A stretch of 64,000 nucleotides of DNA from Bacteroidales bacterium UBA1680 (GTDB lineage Bacteria; Bacteroidota; Bacteroidia; Bacteroidales; UBA932). The notes under the pieces were generated by a model. That model worked only from the letters and a program-made list of their open reading frames with translations, made no database searches and was not told the DNA's origin. The stretch covers positions 8,195 through 72,194 of the forward strand of contig DCKG01000039.1 in the NCBI GenBank assembly GCA_002320605.1, written 5' to 3'. Both the position numbers and the translations under genes were made by a program. This document shows positions 26,086 through 33,538 of this stretch, piece after piece (positions within the stretch are counted from its first letter, which is position 1; every line of letters starts with the position of its first letter).

Positions 26086-26553
26086 TCATTTATGCTCCCT
26101 CTTCATTATGCAATGCACGACCCCATACAATTTCCCCTCGATGGTATAAGGAGTTCCGTGCTGTATGTCGTTCAGACCGCCCAACTTGCTTGTCCATTTG
26201 CCATTTGCCAACTGACGTGCGGCATGGGTGCATTCAGTTGTGCCTTTCTTTACGTACAGCGCTATTTTCCGGTATCCCTCCTCGAAATCGCTGCTCTCGC
26301 AAATATGATATCCTGACTTCTCGAATGCCTTGATGAAAGCCGACACATCCGAGCTGTCTTCAACCCCGTCCGGCCAATAATGGAAGCCATCGCAAATCTT
26401 GAACTCATTGCCACCTGGCCACATCCATCTGTCTTCATAGTGATACGCCCAGGCTATGCAATTATAGTTCGAGGTCTTGGGACTTGTCACCTTGAAGTCT
26501 CCGTCAGTCTTTAATTTAGGGAATAGATTCTTTATCTGAGCCTCTTCACCCAT
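26086..26553 (-). CDS. DUF7689-like protein, possible Cys-His hydrolase
   Basis: A 155-residue cytosolic protein. I choose ATG 26553, inside the end of the previous gene. It has the conserved pattern NYNCIAWA (Cys32), WP and WWP-like aromatic motifs, CTHAARQLANGKWTSKLG (His110) and DIQH (Asp129), then LYGVVHCIMKR. From memory these match a widespread uncharacterised family annotated DUF7689. A Cys followed by a distant His and Asp suggests a papain- or NlpC-like hydrolase, which is my inference. Third gene of the operon. Confidence 0.6.
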   Translation of the reverse strand: MGEEAQIKNLFPKLKTDGDFKVTSPKTSNYNCIAWAYHYEDRWMWPGGNEFKICDGFHYWPDGVEDSSDVSAFIKAFEKSGYHICESSDFEEGYRKIALYVKKGTTECTHAARQLANGKWTSKLGGLNDIQHGTPYTIEGKLYGVVHCIMKREHK

Positions 26554-26978
26554 AACCTGCAAGCTTCTGTTATCGTCGTGTTCGGGTTGTTGGAAATCTT
26601 CGCATTGAAAATGAAATTCAATGCCCAAACAAGAGGCGAAGGTTCTTTGTCGATGGCATCAACAATAAAGGGAACGGCATCGCGCCCCATCGCTACGATG
26701 GCCTGGAAATCCGCCTGCTCGATTATGGCTTTTGCGGAAGAGAGGAACGCCGTGTTCTGCTTCCATGAGGAATACAGTATGTCAAAACGGATTTTCATCC
26801 GCTGATATGCATCTTCCTTGTTGTCTATCAATTTGATGTAATTCGCTGTCCTGTGGCTCGTAAGCACAGATGTAATCTCACTGTACTGATCGAGATCCGC
26901 ATAAGCCGGACCTACTATCGCAAGCCCTGCGGTCACTGTAAGAGGCTTGAGTGTATGACCAATCAATCCAAGTTGCAT
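26532..26978 (-). CDS. Small HEAT-like protein, partner of the DUF7689-like gene
   Basis: A 148-residue protein with no signal peptide. The C-terminal half (IIEQADFQAIVAMGRDAVPFIVDAID..., PLVWALNFIF) has the helical-repeat look of a small conserved family that I recall beside DUF7689 genes. The N-terminal half is unrecognised. The start overlaps the upstream gene by 16 bases and the end overlaps the downstream gene by 22, so all three are translated as one coupled unit. Confidence 0.55.
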   Translation of the reverse strand: MQLGLIGHTLKPLTVTAGLAIVGPAYADLDQYSEITSVLTSHRTANYIKLIDNKEDAYQRMKIRFDILYSSWKQNTAFLSSAKAIIEQADFQAIVAMGRDAVPFIVDAIDKEPSPLVWALNFIFNAKISNNPNTTITEACRLWVKRLR

Positions 26979-27718
26979 ATTCCAATCAGTTTATCGGTGA
27001 TGTTTCCAAAAAATATATTGTTCTTGATTTCCCTGAGGGTGGCCAGCACCCCGGATATCGAATCAATGTCAAAAATGAGATTGCTCTGGTTCAGGACATC
27101 GATGTCAAAGACGTAGCTGTTCTTGTCCGAAATCTTGTTGAATTCCTGTTTGACTATCGAGTAGGTGTTGTCATCCACAAGAAGCATCATGTTGAAGGCG
27201 AACTGAGACACCGGATACGGAACCGCATTTTTCTCGGACGTTGAAATCGTCGTTTTGAAATAATCGAGAGGGTTGTTGAACTCCTCGAGAGCGAACCGAT
27301 TGATGAACCTTATGGATGTTCTTGTGATGGTGTGACCGTTTAACGCCTTGGAAAACAGCCTGAGAAATGAGTTGACTTTATCACGAAAAGAGTCCCACCC
27401 CTCGTAAGGATGTTCCTCTATATAAGTCAAGACACCCTCCTTGACCTCGACTCTGCTCTTCTGGTCGTTGCTTGTGTAAAGATATCCGGCAACCTTTATC
27501 TTTGATGTGCCCGTAATCTGTGATACCCCGATAGTAATCTTTGTGTTCGGGAAATTGACCTCCGATGAGACGCTCTCGTGCCTGAAAGGGAGGATTTTCC
27601 TGATTTCACTGTCATTGGAAATCAGATCAGACAGGGTCGATTCACCCATGTTGAATTTCAACTGAAATAAAGCAACATCGACCGGAGGATGCTTCAATAT
27701 TGGCCACTTCTGTTCCAT
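26963..27718 (-). CDS. TIGR04255 family protein
   Basis: A 251-residue protein. The N-terminal LKHPPVDVALFQLKFNM and the middle TRTSIRFINRFAL (family: R-x-x-x-R-Y-I-N) with a beta-rich body fit TIGR04255, a sporadically distributed family of unknown function. I choose ATG 27718 because a promoter box lies at 27761-27768, inside a longer possible frame reaching 27799. First gene of a three-gene unit that has its own promoter and terminator within the island, which suggests accessory cargo such as defence or toxin-immunity. Confidence 0.7.
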   Translation of the reverse strand: MEQKWPILKHPPVDVALFQLKFNMGESTLSDLISNDSEIRKILPFRHESVSSEVNFPNTKITIGVSQITGTSKIKVAGYLYTSNDQKSRVEVKEGVLTYIEEHPYEGWDSFRDKVNSFLRLFSKALNGHTITRTSIRFINRFALEEFNNPLDYFKTTISTSEKNAVPYPVSQFAFNMMLLVDDNTYSIVKQEFNKISDKNSYVFDIDVLNQSNLIFDIDSISGVLATLREIKNNIFFGNITDKLIGICNLD

Positions 27719-27760
27719 AAGGCAAGCTATTGTCGCGAAAACAAATGTTTTAGCGCAAGA

Positions 27761-27768
27761 CAAAGATA
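27761..27768 (-). promoter_or_regulatory. Promoter of the cargo operon
   Basis: TATCTTTG on the minus strand, with TTG 21 bases upstream. Predicted start near 27754 gives a leader of about 36 nt before ATG 27718. Confidence 0.7.
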
Positions 27769-27843
27769 CGGGAATTTTCTCATTTAATACAATTTTCACA
27801 CGAAAAAGCCTCCGGATCTCTCTGGCGCTTTCAACGGCCTCCT

Positions 27844-28200
27844 TTATGTCTTCGTAACCGGCTTTGAAATCCTCGATTGCTTCCTTGACGTGGCCTTGAA
27901 GACGTTATCTCTTTCCATGTTCCAAAACTCTTCTAGGCTTTCGGGGTCTCGGCGTATGGCCGTGGCCTGTCGGTTGAACGTGACGTTGATGCGCCCGTCA
28001 ACGTATAGTATGCAGAGCAGGCCTATCACTCCTTCCGCAGTCTTGGGGTCCATGCCGACCTCAAACCAACGACCCAAGGGCAGAGCTTTAACCCATTGCT
28101 CCATCTGCGTGGAAGAAGACTCAATGTAATCACCGTATCTTGCTTTGAAGTCTCCAGCCTGTTCATCAGTCCGGATAAGGAATTCACTATAGTCAGTCAT
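27844..28200 (-). CDS. Unknown small protein after the primase
   Basis: A 118-residue soluble protein (MTDYSEFLIRTDEQAGDFKARYGDYIESSS...) that I do not recognise. It has a central WFEVGMDPKTAEGVIGLLCILYVDGRINVTFNR segment and a basic Ser/Lys-rich C-terminus. It starts 4 bases after the primase stop, so it belongs to the same transcript and may assist element replication. Confidence 0.6.
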   Translation of the reverse strand: MTDYSEFLIRTDEQAGDFKARYGDYIESSSTQMEQWVKALPLGRWFEVGMDPKTAEGVIGLLCILYVDGRINVTFNRQATAIRRDPESLEEFWNMERDNVFKATSRKQSRISKPVTKT

Positions 28201-28204
28201 GTTA

Positions 28205-31200
28205 TTATTGCGGTAAATCGTCTTCTTGCTCCTCTCCATTTTCGAATAGCGACGGGACTGGCGGCATCCCATGGTCAGATTCTTCTGACTGGTAGGCGCC
28301 AACTTCTATGTCTATTGAATATGCCTCCTTGATGGCATCGTAGTCAAATATCATTGCGGTGGTCACCTTTGTCTTGGCCTGTTCTGGATTTGATGGCACG
28401 TAGCCAGAGGCATTTTCGATGAGCTTGAATCTCATGCTCTTCGCCGTGCCGAGGAACTCTGGCGAATGCTCCAGATAATACTTCAGCGTCTCTCTTGGAA
28501 TTGTCTTGCCTCCGGACTCGCGGCCTTCCTTCTCGTAAAGCTGCGAGATTCGCTGGAAATTGATGTACAGGTAAGACTTGCTCTGGTTCGGCTCAAAAAG
28601 CCTCCCCGACTCCCTCAGGCTAACAGGCTTTCCGCCTATCTTGATTCTATAATCGACATCTATCCATACCTTTCCGCTTGAAACCAGTATGTCAACGGTA
28701 TCCCAAAATCCGGAGAGTTCGTTGTTCTGCTTCGTCTTATTGTTCTGATCGATGCTAAGCCTAGAAAAGAGCGTTAGGATCTCCTGATAATCGAATGGAA
28801 AGTCTACTTCATGTTCGACTGTCTTATAAGCTGCCAGGATGATAGCCCAGTTGCGCAACGTCCTATCCTCCATGCCGAATCTCTTGACTTTTGAATTAAG
28901 ATCCTGCAGAGCCTCATCCCATGCATAACGGAAGCTACCCTGGAATTTGTGCCTGAGCATGAGCAGCTGTCCTGTCAAATGCGCCAGACCTCGCTTCTCT
29001 ATCGTCTTAAGCTCATCGTAATGACGCTTTTCTTCATCGCTGAACTGGCTTTTGCTGAATGTCAGGAACACGAGTCTGTTAAAGAGAGCAATGTCCGCCG
29101 TTGGCATCTCCTGCCCAGACATGACCACTCCGCAGTCCACGGCAGTCGTCTCACGCTTCTTGTCATTGTCCATGTTCATCCTGGAACGTCCGGCGCAATC
29201 CCATATCCCTTTAAGAAACTCTCTCTTGTCAAGGTCGATGTTATTCTTATACTCGTCAAGGTGCACGACGGCATCAGATACCTCCGCAACCGCTTCGGCG
29301 AGAGCCGCCTTGGTCGTGTTCGAGATGTTCGGGGCTATGTTGCCCGCCACGAAGAAGGATGTCAGCGAGTGTCCTAGCTCCGACTTGCCGGTTCCTTTCG
29401 GTCCAAAAAGGTTAAGGATAGGGAACGATGTCGTTACGTCTACTATGATATCCTTGAAAAGCGAAGCCAGCAGGAAACATAGCGCTACCTTGGCATTATC
29501 GCCAAAGACCTTGATGAGCCTAGAAGAATAATCTCTTAGGGAAATGTCGTTTGTCTGGACGTAGACGAACTTGCGCTGTATCTGATAACCCTGGGTGTTG
29601 TCGCGAGTATCGAGGGCGCATCCGGGAAGATAATATTTCTTGCCTTTGATGTCGATTATCCCATATTTGTCCGCCGCCTTGAAAGTGCCTTCGTCAAGCC
29701 CGCCGTTGCCCCAGGCGTAGAAACCATATTTCTTCTGCCAGCCCAGCTGCTTTATCTCATCGGCAGAAGGGGTGTCATCGTAAAGATATTTCTTAAGAGA
29801 GGTCATCTCTGGAAGACCGGCTTCCCAAATGTAGTTGCCGGCTGTCTCTATCCTAGTCTTGAAATCATTGAAAGAGACCAGCTCGCTCTGGTTCAGCTTG
29901 ACTACGGCAGACTGTTTCTTGTAGTTCATTAGCTCGAATATCCTGCGAGCGTTCTTCTCATCACGTATGTGCAGGATAGGCCTCATGACAAAGTTGCTCC
30001 ATCTGCGGTCGCTGGCGTTGTTTCCTGCTCCGTAATAGCAGTTGTCCTTGACGTAAAAGCCGTAATCCCGCAGCATCGCCTCCGTCTTATCGTCCTTCTG
30101 GGTCTCCTTTTCCCGGTCAAGTTTGTTTTTCGCCTTGTAATATTCCTGCTGCCAGATCTTTCCATTCTTGTACGATTTGGTAAAGCTGTCGATGTACATG
30201 TCGGCAGTTGTAGACTCCCTGACATATGCCACCAGAGAGCATACCTTCTTTATGACATCAGCCTTCTCTGTCTGGGATCTTGTCCCTTCCATCATCTGTC
30301 CGCAAATCCACGGTATGAAGTCGTAAGTGTTTCTTGCAAGGCATTCATCATATTCATGGGCGTGTGCAGCGAAATATTCATCGGCATCTTTCCCCTCTGG
30401 CAGTTCCATCACCCTGACGTCCAGCCCGGCCTTCACTAGAGGTTCGGCATTCCTCTTCACTGCTGCCTGCCCTGGAGCATCGGTGTCTCCGATGATGATC
30501 ACAGTCTTCGCCTTCGTTGCCATCAGCGATATCTGGTCATCAGTTAGAGACGTGCCGCATGGAGCTACGGCCGTCTTAACCCCTATCTGGTGCAGGCGTA
30601 TCACGTCAGGGCTGCCTTCAACTAGCACCGCTGTGTCAGTGGTGGCTATCTGCCGGAAAGCCTGATGCCACCCGAAAAGCAGCTTCCCCTTATGGAACAG
30701 GTCTGTCTCAGCAGTATTAAGGTACTTCGGAACGCCCTCTTTGTCTCCAATGTACCTGCCGGAGAATCCAGCAATGTAACCAGCCCTGGAATAGATGGGA
30801 AATATTATCCTGTGCCGAAACGCATCATATATGCTGCCATTGTCCTCGTTTCTCTTGACCAGACCTGCTTCGAGCATAGCATCCGTCTTCCACCCGAGTT
30901 TGGTCATATATTCATACAGCCCACCTTTCTCTGGGGCGTATCCAACGCTGAACAGTGAGAGCACATCATCTTTCCAGAACCTTTTCTTTGCATAAGCTTT
31001 TGCGCCTGGCGATTCTGCATATCGCTTCTGGTACCATTCTGACGCTATGGCATTTGCATCCATGATCCTGCTTCTCTTATATTGCGCCGCTTTCTCCTCT
31101 GCAGTGAGCTCACGCTTCTCGTACTGTATGCCGTGCTTATGCGCAAGGTATTCTATCGCCTCGTAAAATGTAAAACCCTTAAGGCGCATAACGAACGTTA

Positions 31201-31402
31201 TTGCATCACCTCCTGCTCCACATCCGAAGCAATGGAAAATGTTGCGGGTCGTCGAGACGTGGAAAGACGGAGTCTTTTCCTTATGAAAAGGGCAACAGCA
31301 GACGTAATCGGCGCCTGCACGCTTAAGCTGGATGCCCTCGCTTTCTATGACGGAGACGATGTCTTTGTCTAGTATCTGCTGCTTGACGGAATCTGGTATC
31401 AT
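28205..31402 (-). CDS. Primase-helicase fusion protein of a mobile element
   Basis: A 1065-residue replication protein. The N-terminal CHC2 zinc finger uses C37, H40, C58 and C61 (CPFHKEKTPSFHVS...HCFGCG). A DnaG-type catalytic core and TOPRIM domain follow (LVEGSPDV near 259, then IIIGDTDAPG). The C-terminal ATPase has Walker A GPKGTGKS near 665 and Walker B VVHLDEYKN near 710, like superfamily 3 or phage-type helicases. Such fusions replicate phages, satellites and integrative elements. The start codon abuts an IS21-type scar. Confidence 0.88.
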   Translation of the reverse strand: MIPDSVKQQILDKDIVSVIESEGIQLKRAGADYVCCCPFHKEKTPSFHVSTTRNIFHCFGCGAGGDAITFVMRLKGFTFYEAIEYLAHKHGIQYEKRELTAEEKAAQYKRSRIMDANAIASEWYQKRYAESPGAKAYAKKRFWKDDVLSLFSVGYAPEKGGLYEYMTKLGWKTDAMLEAGLVKRNEDNGSIYDAFRHRIIFPIYSRAGYIAGFSGRYIGDKEGVPKYLNTAETDLFHKGKLLFGWHQAFRQIATTDTAVLVEGSPDVIRLHQIGVKTAVAPCGTSLTDDQISLMATKAKTVIIIGDTDAPGQAAVKRNAEPLVKAGLDVRVMELPEGKDADEYFAAHAHEYDECLARNTYDFIPWICGQMMEGTRSQTEKADVIKKVCSLVAYVRESTTADMYIDSFTKSYKNGKIWQQEYYKAKNKLDREKETQKDDKTEAMLRDYGFYVKDNCYYGAGNNASDRRWSNFVMRPILHIRDEKNARRIFELMNYKKQSAVVKLNQSELVSFNDFKTRIETAGNYIWEAGLPEMTSLKKYLYDDTPSADEIKQLGWQKKYGFYAWGNGGLDEGTFKAADKYGIIDIKGKKYYLPGCALDTRDNTQGYQIQRKFVYVQTNDISLRDYSSRLIKVFGDNAKVALCFLLASLFKDIIVDVTTSFPILNLFGPKGTGKSELGHSLTSFFVAGNIAPNISNTTKAALAEAVAEVSDAVVHLDEYKNNIDLDKREFLKGIWDCAGRSRMNMDNDKKRETTAVDCGVVMSGQEMPTADIALFNRLVFLTFSKSQFSDEEKRHYDELKTIEKRGLAHLTGQLLMLRHKFQGSFRYAWDEALQDLNSKVKRFGMEDRTLRNWAIILAAYKTVEHEVDFPFDYQEILTLFSRLSIDQNNKTKQNNELSGFWDTVDILVSSGKVWIDVDYRIKIGGKPVSLRESGRLFEPNQSKSYLYINFQRISQLYEKEGRESGGKTIPRETLKYYLEHSPEFLGTAKSMRFKLIENASGYVPSNPEQAKTKVTTAMIFDYDAIKEAYSIDIEVGAYQSEESDHGMPPVPSLFENGEEQEDDLPQ

Positions 31403-31737
31403 GGGAAAAGATAGATATCATACGCAGTCAGGCACGGAGGCTCAGATTGTCTTCCCTGACGACAAATGTCCCAGACGTACTCTTGAAGGCACAACGCAAT
31501 ACCCCCAGTTATGATGACTTTCTCTCCGAAGTGCTCCAGACTGAAATAGATGGAAGAGACGAGAAACAGGTCGTGATACGGATGAGGCTTGCGAAATTGC
31601 CTGTAGAACATAACCTGGACCTGTATGACCAGCTCAAGTACCAACTGGATGAAATGTATATCATGGCAGATATGGTTCTGACCAGCTATATGTCACAAAA
31701 GATGCTTCGCGAATGGCGTCGTAAGTCTGGCCGCTAG
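31403..31737 (+). pseudogene. istB: IS21-type IstB N-terminal fragment
   Basis: Translated from 31405 (EKIDIIRSQARRLRLSSL..., then SYDDFLSEVLQTEIDGRDEKQ and LPVEHNLDLYD) this matches the N-terminal domain of IstB, the IS21 helper ATPase. No in-frame ATG precedes it; an ATG at 31401 would be in frame if one G were removed. The AAA+ domain is missing: after LDLYD the sequence diverges and ends at 31737. The istA gene is absent. I read it as a deletion remnant. Confidence 0.55.
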
Positions 31738-31753
31738 CGGCCAGACTTACGAC
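31718..31753. repeat. Perfect 36-bp palindrome
   Basis: Two 18-base arms meet with no spacer (left arm GTCGTAAGTCTGGCCGCT). It spans the stop codon of the istB fragment. No T-run follows on either strand, so it is not a standard intrinsic terminator. Confidence 0.8.
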
Positions 31754-31805
31754 AAACTTTGCTATCCAAGAGAAATATATGATAAAAACGCTACCTTTGC
31801 CCGTA

Positions 31806-31945
31806 CTGCAGCATTGTCGCCAATAATACTGTACTCTTGTTGCCGAAAACACTGTACTCTTGTTGCCGAAAACACTGTACCGTTGTTGCCAATCTTACTG
31901 CACTTCATCGTGCCGAAATCACTGCACTTCTTTTTGCCGATAACA
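31806..31945. repeat. Array of six degenerate 23-24 bp repeats, probable IS21 end
   Basis: Units start at 31806, 31829, 31852, 31875, 31898 and 31922. Units two and three are identical. Each begins CTG(T/C)A and contains a (T/G)TGCC(G/A)A core. IS21-family ends carry multiple terminal repeats bound by the transposase and finish in CA; the last unit ends in ATAACA at 31945. Together with the istB fragment this suggests the right end of an IS21-type element. Confidence 0.6.
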
Positions 31946-32302
31946 TTCCTACGTCCTGGCACCAGGTGCGTTGCAATTGGGCAGATGGTGAATATGCCGT
32001 GGTGCAGCGTGCAGTGGCGATTGGCCGAATTTGCCCCCTAAGCAAACCGTGGGTAAATTCACTCCATAGCCAGTAGAAGCCCTTTAAATGCACAATCGCC
32101 AAATGTGCAGATTTTCTGCATGGGCAGCGAAACACGTCAGGACAGCAGCACCCCTTAAATGGCATGGAAACTCAATTCAATGATTTTCATATTCGGATCT
32201 CCTGATGGAATTCAGAATTCGGCCTGGTTTCCCATTCACATTATCAATAGGATAATATATAGTAATTCTCCCCTTCATATCCATATCGGACTCCTATTGG
32301 AG
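31946..32302. other. Gene-free stretch beyond the IS21-type end
   Basis: About 350 bases with no recognisable gene. It has a small palindrome TGCAGATTTTCTGCA near 32105-32119. In its last 140 bases the minus strand holds out-of-frame remnants that may continue the broken gene at 32303-32491. Confidence 0.4.
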
Positions 32303-32491
32303 TTAAATCAAGTGATGCATCGGTCCAAGAATGGAATGGAAAAAGCAATATATCTCTTCCTGGCTCATTCCCGGCATCTGATATGTCTTCTTGAACGTTA
32401 GACGCTCAGGATCGATTTTCTGTGCATTGAGGGAAAAGCAGCTAAATGCCACTGCTATAATGGCTGAAGTTATGAATAATAGCTTTCTCAT
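32303..32491 (-). pseudogene. Truncated secreted protein, DUF4468-like
   Basis: 62 codons with a good ribosome-binding site (AAAGGAG) and a signal peptide (MRKLLFITSAIIAVAFSCFSLNA). The mature part LTFKKTYQMPGMSQEEIYCFFHSIL resembles the start of DUF4468 proteins. The frame then stops; a different frame continues with plausible residues (WTDASLDLTPIGV...) before breaking again. I call it a decayed gene. Confidence 0.45.
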
Positions 32492-32549
32492 ATCAGGCTC
32501 CTTTTCCCCTTAAGTCATCCGAGCCTCTTGCAGGACGTTTAAAGAAAGC

Positions 32550-32559
32550 GTAACGTTAC
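32550..32559. promoter_or_regulatory. Palindromic site between divergent genes
   Basis: GTAACGTTAC, a perfect 10-base palindrome 28 bases before the DoxX start and in the shared upstream region of the DUF4468-like remnant. Possible operator; no direct support. Confidence 0.25.
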
Positions 32560-32587
32560 AAATTCAAAACGAGTAAAACATACTGCA

Positions 32588-33010
32588 ATGAAAGTTGATA
32601 AGAATTTCCTTCGCAACAATGACCTCGGTCTGTTGCTTCTTCGTTTGACGATAGGTGGGCTCATGTTGTTCCATGGCATCCATAAACTCGTGAGTGGCGT
32701 AGGCTTCATCAGCGGCATGCTCGAAGGTATGGGGCTTCCGGGTTTCATAGCTTATTTCTCTTTGGCAGCCGAACTCTTGTGCTCGCTGATGATTATCGCA
32801 GGAGCTTGGACTCGTGCAGCTGCCATAGTATGTGCAGGCAATATGGCGGTGGCAATCTTGATGGCTCACTCTGGACAGATTTTCTCTGTCGATCCCATGA
32901 CTGGTGGTTGGGCAATCGAACTCCCAATGCTGTATCTCCTCGGTGCCGTAGTGCTCATTATTACGGGCGCAGGCAAGTATGCGGTCACAAAAGGTGGCAT
33001 CTTGGACTAG
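32588..33010 (+). CDS. DoxX family membrane protein
   Basis: A 140-residue protein with four membrane helices. It shows the family motifs LLLRLTIGGLMLFHGIHKL and YFSLAAELLCSLMIIAGAWTRAAA. DoxX proteins are linked to thiosulfate:quinone oxidoreductase or oxidative stress in other organisms; no partner is nearby except rubredoxin on the opposite strand, with which it converges onto a shared terminator. Confidence 0.88.
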   Translation: MKVDKNFLRNNDLGLLLLRLTIGGLMLFHGIHKLVSGVGFISGMLEGMGLPGFIAYFSLAAELLCSLMIIAGAWTRAAAIVCAGNMAVAILMAHSGQIFSVDPMTGGWAIELPMLYLLGAVVLIITGAGKYAVTKGGILD

Positions 33011-33079
33011 GCAAAAGGAACGTTCTTATTCGATTCTGAAGGGCGTTCGAACTGCCTGCAAGATATTCATAAACACAAA

Positions 33080-33111
33080 AAAGAGGTTGCGCTCATAGGT
33101 GCAGCCTCTTT
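33080..33111. terminator. Bidirectional terminator between DoxX gene and rubredoxin gene
   Basis: 11 bp stem AAAGAGGTTGC / GCAGCCTCTTT with one G-T pair and a 10-base loop. On the minus strand a T-run follows (six T), making it strong for the rubredoxin gene; on plus it is AT-rich after the stem. Confidence 0.75.
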
Positions 33112-33136
33112 CATTATATTAATATAGGAATATGTT

Positions 33137-33301
33137 TTATTCCTCTACTGGCTTAAAATCTTCTTTGCCGACTCCGCATAGAGGGCATACCCAATCTTCA
33201 GGAAGGTCCTCGAATGCAGTTCCCGGGGCTATTCCGTTATCTGGATCCCCTGCGGCCGGATCATAAACATAGCCGCAAACATTGCAAACGTACTTTTTCA
33301 T
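33137..33301 (-). CDS. Rubredoxin
   Basis: A 54-residue iron protein that carries single electrons, often to peroxide- or superoxide-reducing enzymes in anaerobes. The four iron ligands are Cys6 and Cys9 (YVCNVCGYVYDP) and Cys39 and Cys42 (WVCPLCGVGKEDF), at the standard spacing. Start is ATG 33301, with a consensus promoter 22 bases upstream. It is a single-gene unit. Confidence 0.95.
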   Translation of the reverse strand: MKKYVCNVCGYVYDPAAGDPDNGIAPGTAFEDLPEDWVCPLCGVGKEDFKPVEE

Positions 33302-33323
33302 AATGGTTCTTTTATTGTTTTTG

Positions 33324-33331
33324 CAAATATA
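33324..33331 (-). promoter_or_regulatory. Promoter of the rubredoxin gene
   Basis: TATATTTG on the minus strand, with TTG about 20 bases upstream. Confidence 0.65.
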
Positions 33332-33418
33332 ACGAATATTTTGTCTATTGCAACAGCTAATTTTAAATATTCCATTTTGCGATTATCGCCCGGAAGAAGC
33401 GGCATGTTGTAAACCCGG

Positions 33419-33446
33419 CTTTACAGTTTTTGTAAAGAATCTTTAC
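33419..33446 (+). promoter_or_regulatory. Alternating inverted repeats before the permease gene
   Basis: CTTTAC (33419), GTAAAG (33432) and CTTTAC (33441): the middle arm can pair with either neighbour. It is 90 bases before the permease start. This could be an operator or a small switch. Confidence 0.3.
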
Positions 33447-33538
33447 GAGCCTTAAACTGCATGATTGCGTTAAATAATTGAGCGACAGTAAATTAAGTAT
33501 GGTGGCCTAGAGGTTGCTTTCCTCTGTGGCAAAAGATA

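Noticed and set aside
31805..31945. Direct-repeat array that could be taken for a CRISPR
   Set aside because: Units of 23-24 bp are contiguous with no spacers, vary in sequence, and no cas genes are present; IS21-type terminal repeats fit better.
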